From Cephalothrix spiralis (lineage: Eukaryota; Nemertea; Palaeonemertea; Archinemertea; Cephalotrichidae), in contig JAUCNG010372373.1 of NCBI GenBank assembly GCA_032353305.1, forward strand, positions 1 to 11,489: a DNA stretch of 11,489 bases, given 5' to 3'. Numbering within the stretch: the first letter of the stretch is position 1; each line of letters opens with the position of its first letter. The translations under genes were made by a program, and so were the position numbers. Positions 7,301-11,489 of the stretch are shown in pieces. Under the pieces are notes generated by a model that worked only from the letters and a program-made list of their open reading frames with translations, was not told the DNA's origin and did no database searches.

Positions 7301-10300
7301 CAATTCATTATTGAGAATTGTATCAATTCAATATTGAGAATTGTATCAATTCAATATTAAGAATTGAATCAATTCAATATTAAGAATTGTATCCATTCAA
7401 TATTGAAAATTGTATCAATTCAATATTAAGAATTGTATCAATTCAATATTGAGATTTGTATCAATTCAATATTGAGAATTGTATCAATTCAATAATCAAT
7501 TTTATCAATTCAAATTGTTGTGAATGTTTGTGGCCTCTCCCTATGATTAAGGCAGGTTAAGACCCCCACAACATTTGAAAATGTAAGTAATTAACGACCT
7601 ATACCTATACATGTACAATTAGGCCTACATATCTAATAAAATTGAATATTCTTTTAGAGCCAAATATGAAGAAAGTTATGCAAATTCAATTCTTAAGTTA
7701 CAGTCAAGTGATCACAATAGTGGAGAGATTGGGTAAGAATTTGTTTTAGTTATATAGCGATTTTTGAACGTATTTCACTTGAGATAATGAATTGAATAGA
7801 AATCGAAGGGCAATTGATCAAGATTCAGTGGCGTAGCTATAGGGTGTCGGACTGTCGGAATTTCCGACAGTTGTGCATTTTTGTTGAAAACAAGTCTAAA
7901 ATTGTGCATTTCTTTTTTCTTCCGACACATTTTAATTGTGCATTTTTTTAAGCTACGCCACTGTCAAGATTTATGTGTATTTGATTTTATTTAAACATGA
8001 TATACTCCGTATTCTTTATTTAAATATTTAATTAGGCCAAAAAATTTTCATTTGCTACTAGGGTTGGCTTTAATTCTAAACCAGTGCTCACTAGCCAAAG
8101 TTCCCCCAAAAAGTGTGCTAGTAAAACATTTTTTTCGGTACAAGAATGAGTTTTTCAGAGTTAAATAATTTTTAAGCATTAATTTGGAATTGAAAAAAAA
8201 TATTTTAGGCAAATCTTTAACCTTTTAATTTTATGGATTAATTTCAATAATCAGAATTTGAGGGGACCCGTGGTTTTTTGCTCCCGTTTGTTTTAATACG
8301 CGATCTTTGTTTTACCCCCAGAGTGAATCTCCACACATTGATATTATTGTTTTATTGTGTAGGACTCTTCGAGACTCAGCTCAATGTTTAAAGAAGAAAA
8401 TGAATGATGTTGCACTGGTGCATAGTGAATTGAGTGGTAAAATCAATGAACAAATAAAAAGCCTGAAACTGTTTATGGATGAACAAAAACAGAAACGAAA
8501 CGAAGTAAGTAAACACATTTCATCACGTCGGTAAAGTTAGCAGTAGATTCAGATTCAGATTCGATTTTAAAACGCCCAAAACCACTGTAAAGTTATATCA
8601 GATTAATATTCAGATTCAAATCGTCAGGGGAAGTTTTGTTCAAAAATTTGGAATACATATGTATAGTCAGAGATAATAAATAAGACTGTCGGAAGCACAA
8701 GTAACAATTAATAGTGACAATTATTAATGACGTATGCGCAAATTGTCAGGGGGGCTTGTTCAAAAATTTGGAATATATTTAGTTGTCGCATGCCGGTACC
8801 GAAAGAGGCAGTTAATAAGAATGTCATGTTTAGCGTCGCATGCGGTCATGCGTAAATTGTCAAAGGGCTATAAATTATGACTGTCGCATTGACACTGATT
8901 TAATCTATTCTAAATTAAGAGTAAATGTAAATAAAGTATGCAAATTTGCAACTTAAGAACAAGGCAAAATTAAAACTTAAAAACTTAGTATTGATTAATA
9001 ATCTTCTGTTACAATAGCCGTCAGATGACTCGAATATAGACACAGACGGTCCGCTTGCCGATCATTTACTCGTATGCCAAGCACTCAAACATATTTTTTA
9101 TACCGATTAGAGCTGGATTTATCCGATGGGAGGTACAGTGTCCAACTCCATATTCACTCCACGTATTTATACTGACGAGCCACCTAGTGTACCGCCCGGT
9201 ATATGTTTGAGCCAATGCGGAGCTTCGAACTTGGCAGCCTACCTTCGTAACGGAATACCAGTACACCACCATCGCGCCACGCGGACTCTTTCATTCTATT
9301 GTGTTATAAATGATTAATTTTTAATTCATAGTATATTTTTGTTCCTAGTATGAAAACCAAATTAAGGATTTACATAAACGAAAAGTCAAAACATACGACG
9401 AATCAAAAGACGTAAGTTGACCAGTTAATTTTTTCCTAAAATAAAGGGGTATTTCAGTAAATGAATAGTATTATCCGGTTTTTATAAAAAAAATTTGGAA
9501 AAAATAATATCAACCCGGGGAATGTTCTCGCGCTCATGAAGTCGACCTAAATTAGTGGCATTAGAATAGTTACGCTGTTGTTGCTACATGTTTAAGATCC
9601 ATCTAAGTTACAAGCCAAGTCTGGTCAGGTGATTTTGTTATTACATTTATAACGTATAAACCTATGGCGATCATCTTATTTTAACATTAACATGAAGCAG
9701 GTATTATTTTAAGATCTTTTAATATTTAAACGCTAATTTTCGCGCGAAAACAAGTACCAGAACGAGTCCATAAGAATAACCGGATTCCAAGATGTTTATT
9801 AATATATTTACCACACATATGAAACATCATAATCATGTTTTAGACATTTTAAAAACTAATTACTCTCCTTTCCTGTGATAAAACCGATTCAATCTTGTCT
9901 ATGACCCGATGCCTAGTTTGGCAAGTTCCCAGCCACTAGTATTTAGCAAGTTCAAGGTCAATTTGTGAATTACGCGTTGACCCGACTCGAGCGTTTAATG
10001 ACAGATCATGAGATAGTAATAGATTTTTAATTTATGCAGTTCGACGATTTACGGTTTCTCAGTGGGAAAGCCGTACGTGTAATGAATCTACGAACCGCTG
10101 GGTACTGATACACGATTTTAGTCTGTAAGATAGATAAAAAGCTCATATTGGATTAATAGATGTGTGGTAATAACATGAAGCTGGCTTCTGTTTGATCATT
10201 TAGAAATACATGTAATTTAAACTAGTAAACATTGTAATAATAAAGAAAAACTTTTTTAGGCAGAAAAAGCATTTCATCATAAAATCAAAGAAACCTCGAT

Positions 10301-11380
10301 GCTACAAAACGAATTAGAAACCGCACAGCGAGCGGGAAATGCTCCCGAGAAAAAACTTGAAAAGGTAAGCATTATAAACAAATTTCAAAACGTATGTTTT
10401 GTGATCCTTTTTTCGTATTAGTTAATTTTAAGTATTGCTATCGGATGAAAATTATAACTCAAGATTTGTTAACTGGTGCCAAAGTAACTTTTGTGGTAAT
10501 ATAATATCTTCTTTACAAAAACATACTTAATACTCGATAATACGACTGGTTGTTTAATTTACTTGACAAAGTATTTCAAAGATGTTTAAAATGTTCATGC
10601 TAACGAACATATCGTTCAACAGAATTTGATTGCTGTCCTTTCAATGACAATATTTCGCGCTTTTGACCGACCTTTTTCCATTTCAATACAAAAAAACGTC
10701 GGTGTCGGTAGAAAAGGGTAATTTCATAGTAAAAGAAGAAAAAAGGAAGGCCAAAAGGGTATACACCCCAAATACTTAGGTATAGGAAAACAATAATAAA
10801 TTCGCCACATTTGGTCAAAAAAATCAATCCTTGATAACAGCTTACTTTCAATTAAATGTTATATACCAAATTAATCGTAAAAGAATAGAGATCTCAGATT
10901 CTGAATATAAATATAGCCTTACCGCAGAAATTTTGCGCAAAGTTACCTTTTCTGACGTTACACCGGAATCCTCAAAAAATTACGACGCGAAGTGCGCGTG
11001 ATAAGGCTGAGTTTTTAAGTTATCCTTCTATACTTAACCGAAACATTTCAAAGGTAGACAGATAGCTACATAGGAATCTATATTATAAACTTTGTTAGAT
11101 TTCATGAACCACTTCTGATCACTTCTAGGGAAATAGTAGGATCAGATGAGAGACTATTTTCTAAGAGTCATAAACCACTACAATTCTATGATCATTAATT
11201 TTGTATCCCCAAAAAACGGCTGTAAGCTCGTGAAACTGTGTTCTGGATATTCTGTATTTTTGTATTTTCCTAATCGGTCTTTATACTATGATTGGTGTAT
11301 CACATTGATATCACATGATTTGCTTTACTTTTAGATGAAACAAAAATTAGAAAAACTTCAATCGGAATCAAAAACAAAAG
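4349..11380 (+). CDS. PSTPIP: PSTPIP-like F-BAR domain protein (7 exons shown, 3' partial)
   Basis: The spliced product of 4349-4384, 6953-7053, 7658-7732, 8363-8504, 9349-9411, 10260-10364 and 11335-11380 is 189 codons plus one base, with every junction GT-AG and in phase. It starts MAGRSSFSEVFW and continues with the F-BAR signature GFDKV..RMQKG...CKES.AFLKERAKYEESYA, then EIGTLRDSAQCLKKKM, H.EL and DEQKQKRNEYE. From residue 7 it aligns colinearly, with small gaps, with vertebrate PSTPIP1/2 (FW, GY/GF, G+..CK, FLK.RA..EE.Y, EI..L+, Q+..R+.YE). In that family the curved helical dimer binds phosphoinositides, shapes membranes and links PTP-PEST phosphatases and WASP to actin at the cell cortex. 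The C-terminal F-BAR helices, linker and any SH3 domain are beyond the window, so PSTPIP1 (with SH3) and PSTPIP2 (without) cannot be separated. PACSIN and CIP4-type F-BARs fit less well. Confidence 0.85.
4759..4792. repeat. G22 directly followed by C12
   Basis: Twenty-two G residues (4759-4780) are joined without a spacer to twelve C residues (4781-4792). The strand can fold on itself or form a G-quadruplex on either side. Such a tract is prone to slippage, and its exact length here may be a sequencing or assembly estimate. Smaller G/C blocks flank it (GGCCCCC at 4727-4733, CCAGGGGGAGC at 4747-4757), as does a 12 bp direct repeat TTGGTCAATTCA at 4812-4823 and 4903-4914. Confidence 0.85.
5606..5638. 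repeat. Palindrome next to a short perfect hairpin
   Basis: GCAGCTAGCTGC (5606-5617) is a perfect 12 bp palindrome. Two bases later TTCAGCAA (5620-5627), a CTA loop and TTGCTGAA (5631-5638) form a perfect 8 bp stem. No function is recognised; it is too short for a microRNA precursor. Confidence 0.6.
5810..6007. mobile_element. Nested foldback element
   Basis: The outer arms CTCTATGGAACTA (5810-5822) and TAGTTCCATGGAG (5995-6007) are complementary at 12 of 13 positions. Inside, AATAAGAAGTAAAATCCA (5874-5891) and its exact reverse complement (5925-5942) form an 18 bp perfect stem with a 33-base loop. TTCTTTATACAT is directly repeated at 5827-5838 and 5941-5952, which could be an internal target-site duplication from a nested insertion. 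There is no coding capacity. Weaker complementarity just beyond the outer arms suggests the element may be somewhat longer. Confidence 0.55.
6556..6700. mobile_element. Degenerate relative of the 261 bp inverted-repeat element
   Basis: The right end matches the 3136-3396 element in order: TTTTGAAAAGTTT, then TCCGTAAAC, then an A-rich stretch ending in GCCT (about 6656-6700). Upstream are the same CCGCCG islands and AAAAAACGTCGG (6556-6567). Two adjacent blocks (about 6588-6624 and 6633-6670) are duplicated versions of each other, each a T run, CCGCCG, GGATTT.. and TTGAAA. The left inverted repeat is not convincing; AGGCTATAGGTACTTGATTAAC near 6402 is a poor match. Confidence 0.55.
6953..7053 (+). 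CDS. PSTPIP: F-BAR gene exon 2: core signature helix
   Basis: The acceptor is TTGAATTTCAG and the donor GTTAGT at 7054. It encodes codons 13-45 plus two bases, holding the most diagnostic segment (GFDKV, G, CKES and FLKER). This is the helix that carries membrane-facing and dimer-contact residues in F-BAR domains. It is joined to exon 1 in phase 0 and to exon 3 in phase 2. Confidence 0.85.
7054..7657 (+). other. F-BAR gene intron 2 (604 bases)
   Basis: GT-AG intron, about 40 percent of which is the 23 bp minisatellite at 7270-7513. Nothing else is recognised apart from one TACATGTA palindrome at 7608-7615. Confidence 0.8.
7270..7513. repeat. 23 bp minisatellite, ten copies plus a partial
   Basis: The unit AATTGTATCAATTCAATATTGAG repeats head to tail from 7270 to 7499 with no insertions or deletions, then a partial copy follows (7500-7513). 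Copies differ by a few substitutions: four end in AAG or GAA rather than GAG, one has GAATC, one CATTATT. Each unit holds CAATTC and the next begins with the complementary GAATTG around AATATT, so the array can fold into hairpins on both strands. The edges (GATAATCAATTG and CAATAATCAATTTT) look alike, suggesting growth from a short A+T palindrome. Confidence 0.92.
7658..7732 (+). CDS. PSTPIP: F-BAR gene exon 3: RAKYEESYA helix
   Basis: The acceptor is ATTCTTTTAG and the donor GTAAGA at 7733. It completes the split Arg codon and encodes AKYEESYANSILKLQSSDHN and GEI plus two bases. RA..EE.Y...L is a family hallmark. The 75 bases start and end in phase 2, so skipping would keep the frame but would break the core helix. 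Confidence 0.85.
7733..8362 (+). other. F-BAR gene intron 3 (630 bases)
   Basis: Contains the hAT-type MITE (7826-7963). The remaining sequence, 7972-8362, holds TTTGCTACTAG and GTGCTAGTAAAA as a loose inverted pair (about 8050-8126) and nothing recognisable. The acceptor is TTTTATTGTGTAG. Confidence 0.75.
7818..7971. mobile_element. 138 bp hAT-type MITE with 8 bp target-site duplication
   Basis: The element at 7826-7963 begins CAGTGGCGTAGCT and ends with its perfect reverse complement. It is flanked by identical TCAAGATT copies at 7818-7825 and 7964-7971. A CAGTGG-type terminus with an 8 bp duplication is characteristic of the hAT superfamily. The interior is noncoding: a near-perfect palindrome CTGTCGGAATTTCCGACAG (about 7852-7870) and three copies of TTGTGCATTT (7871-7880, 7902-7911, 7936-7945). 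Intact ends and duplication point to a fairly recent insertion, which must have been moved by a transposase encoded elsewhere. Confidence 0.9.
8363..8504 (+). CDS. PSTPIP: F-BAR gene exon 4: second long helix
   Basis: The acceptor TTTATTGTGTAG ends at 8362 and the donor is GTAAGT at 8505. It completes a split Gly codon and encodes TLRDSAQCLKKKMNDVALVH, SELSGKINEQIKSLKLFMDE and QKQKRNE. The Q-rich basic end followed by YE in exon 5 matches the PSTPIP pattern Q+..R+.YE. No Pro, and Gly only at the split first codon and in SGK, is consistent with continuous helix. Confidence 0.88.
8545..8562. repeat. Three AGATTC hexamers
   Basis: AGATTC three times in tandem without mismatch; further single CAGATTC copies occur near 8588 and 8609, so this may belong to the adjoining degenerate repeat. 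Confidence 0.75.
8617..8890. repeat. Degenerate tandem repeat with period near 115-120 bp
   Basis: AAATCGTCAGGGG..GTTCAAAAATTTGGAATA (from 8617) recurs 120 bases later as AAATTGTCAGGGG..GTTCAAAAATTTGGAATA (from 8739), and a third, shorter version begins AAATTGTCAAAGGGC at about 8854. Shared GTCGCAT and TATGCG motifs lie between. The first two blocks are close to identical over the core and the third is eroded. No open frame or known satellite is recognised. Confidence 0.65.
9010..9291 (-). mobile_element. tRNA-derived SINE-like element (minus strand)
   Basis: Read on the minus strand from about 9291, the sequence resembles a tRNA head: GTGGCGCGATGGTGG as an RNA polymerase III A box (about 9266-9280) and AAGTTCGAAGCT as a B box (9221-9232), about 35 bases apart. 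The acceptor stem is poor, so this is not a functional tRNA gene. The unrelated body continues to about 9010. CTCAAACATAT (9084-9094) and ATATGTTTGAG (9201-9211) form an 11 bp inverted pair within it. The local base composition is richer in G+C than the flanks. The tail end and target duplication are not resolved, so the left boundary is approximate. Confidence 0.5.
9349..9411 (+). CDS. PSTPIP: F-BAR gene exon 5
   Basis: Acceptor TTTTTGTTCCTAG and donor GTAAGT at 9412. It encodes 21 residues, YENQIKDLHKRKVKTYDESK plus D, matching the helix that follows Q+..R+ in PSTPIP. It starts and ends in phase 0. The exon is too small to be found as an open frame but both splice sites are strong. Confidence 0.85.
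9412..10259 (+). other. F-BAR gene intron 5 (848 bases)
   Basis: A GT-AG intron without a clear mobile element. ATCCGGTT near 9474 and AACCGGAT near 9778 are complementary and could be eroded ends of an old insertion, but 8 bases is weak. It contains the E2F-like palindrome at 9737-9750. No gene is seen. Confidence 0.65.
9737..9750. promoter_or_regulatory. Palindromic E2F-like site
   Basis: TTTTCGCGCGAAAA is a perfect 14 bp palindrome containing the classical symmetric E2F sequence TTTCGCGCGAAA. It sits in an intron rather than a promoter. A single half, TTTCGCGC, recurs at 10653-10660. CpG-dense motifs are unusual in the surrounding A+T-rich sequence, but binding is untested. Confidence 0.35.
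10260..10364 (+). CDS. PSTPIP: F-BAR gene exon 6
   Basis: Acceptor CTTTTTTAG and donor GTAAGC at 10365. It encodes 35 residues, AEKAFHHKIKETSMLQNELE then TAQRAGNAPEKKLEK. Together with exon 5 it aligns, with a two-residue gap at the junction, with the PSTPIP stretch between the second and third long helices, where a Gly/Pro-containing break (here AGNAPEKKLEK) precedes the next helix. It starts and ends in phase 0. Confidence 0.85.
10365..11334 (+). other. F-BAR gene intron 6 (970 bases)
   Basis: A GT-AG intron with TTACTTTTAG at its 3' end. The only structure noted is the CG-rich hairpin at 10664-10711. Open frames at 10600-10851 (minus) and 11146-11334 (plus) are low in complexity or end at the acceptor by chance. 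Confidence 0.7.
10664..10711. repeat. CGGTGTCGG hairpin sharing motifs with the 261 bp element family
   Basis: ACCGAC (about 10667-10672) pairs with GTCGGT (10698-10703 and again 10704-10709). AAAAAACGTCGG (10691-10702) is identical to 6556-6567 and close to 3248-3261, all three beside A/T runs. This suggests a worn fragment of the same dispersed family, but the shared stretch is short. Confidence 0.35.
11335..11380 (+). CDS. PSTPIP: F-BAR gene exon 7 (last exon in window)
   Basis: The acceptor is TTACTTTTAG and the donor GTAAGC at 11381. It encodes MKQKLEKLQSESKTK plus one base (phase 1), a charged helical stretch that continues the third long F-BAR helix. The gene continues beyond 11489 in exons not seen here. 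Confidence 0.8.
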
Positions 11381-11489
11381 GTAAGCGAATTAATACTGCG
11401 TGTATTTTCATCGATTATCTAAAGTGTGAAGGAAGAATAGCAGTAAGATCGGGCTCCCAGGTCTAGCATTGCGACCTATATTTCTGAAA

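Larger units (their letters stand above)
8505..9348 (+). other. F-BAR gene intron 4 (844 bases)
   Basis: Mostly repetitive: an AGATTC hexamer run (8545-8562), a degenerate ~120 bp tandem repeat (about 8617-8890) and a tRNA-like SINE on the minus strand (about 9010-9291). Open frames on both strands at 9066-9317 lie within the SINE and are not genes. Confidence 0.75.

Noticed and set aside
9212-9291. Functional tRNA gene on the minus strand
   Set aside because: A and B boxes are recognisable but the acceptor stem does not pair, so a SINE head is more likely.
9066-9317. Overlapping open frames on both strands
   Set aside because: Both fall in the G+C-richer SINE-like block inside an intron, where chance open frames are expected.
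10600-10851. 83-codon minus-strand open frame
   Set aside because: Phe/Tyr/Leu runs from A-rich template, located in an intron and over a repeat hairpin.

Overview
The window looks like nuclear DNA from an invertebrate animal. It is A+T-rich, its coding sequence is cut into small exons with GT-AG splice signals and matched reading phases, and its introns and intergenic space are full of short non-autonomous DNA transposons, minisatellites and a tRNA-like SINE. Nine copies of the palindrome TACATGTA, all noncoding, recall bivalve or other lophotrochozoan genomes, but that placement is an inference from general knowledge. I see no prokaryotic operon, CRISPR array, virus or toxin gene.

Two genes on the + strand can be supported. 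The first (749-2070) is only the 3' end of a gene that starts before the window. Two exons join in frame to give about 203 C-terminal residues: an acidic Asp/Glu tract, a lysine-rich stretch, then a compact conserved-looking segment ending in a ubiquitin-like pattern. I do not recognise the family. The second (4349 to beyond the window end) is the 5' half of a PSTPIP-type F-BAR protein. Seven coding exons (4349-4384, 6953-7053, 7658-7732, 8363-8504, 9349-9411, 10260-10364, 11335-11380) join to 189 codons plus one base, covering much of the membrane-binding, dimerising F-BAR helices. The rest of the F-BAR, the linker and any SH3 domain lie outside.

Layout: 143-460 long-inverted-repeat element; 749-2070 end of gene 1; 2071-4348 intergenic, with a 3 x 13 bp repeat, a C-rich hairpin, a 261 bp inverted-repeat element and the presumed promoter of gene 2 (perfect CRE palindrome, minimal upstream ORF). 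Intron 1 of gene 2 (4385-6952) holds a G22/C12 homopolymer pair, a foldback element and a relative of the 261 bp element. Intron 2 holds a 23 bp minisatellite, intron 3 a textbook hAT-type MITE with an 8 bp target duplication, intron 4 a degenerate ~120 bp tandem repeat and the SINE, intron 5 a palindromic E2F-like site, and intron 6 a further CG-rich hairpin.

The two genes share a strand but nothing in the sequence links them functionally. I found no evidence of a new multi-gene system. The points worth a second look are the unidentified first gene, the translation-start arrangement of the F-BAR gene, and the mobile-element content.
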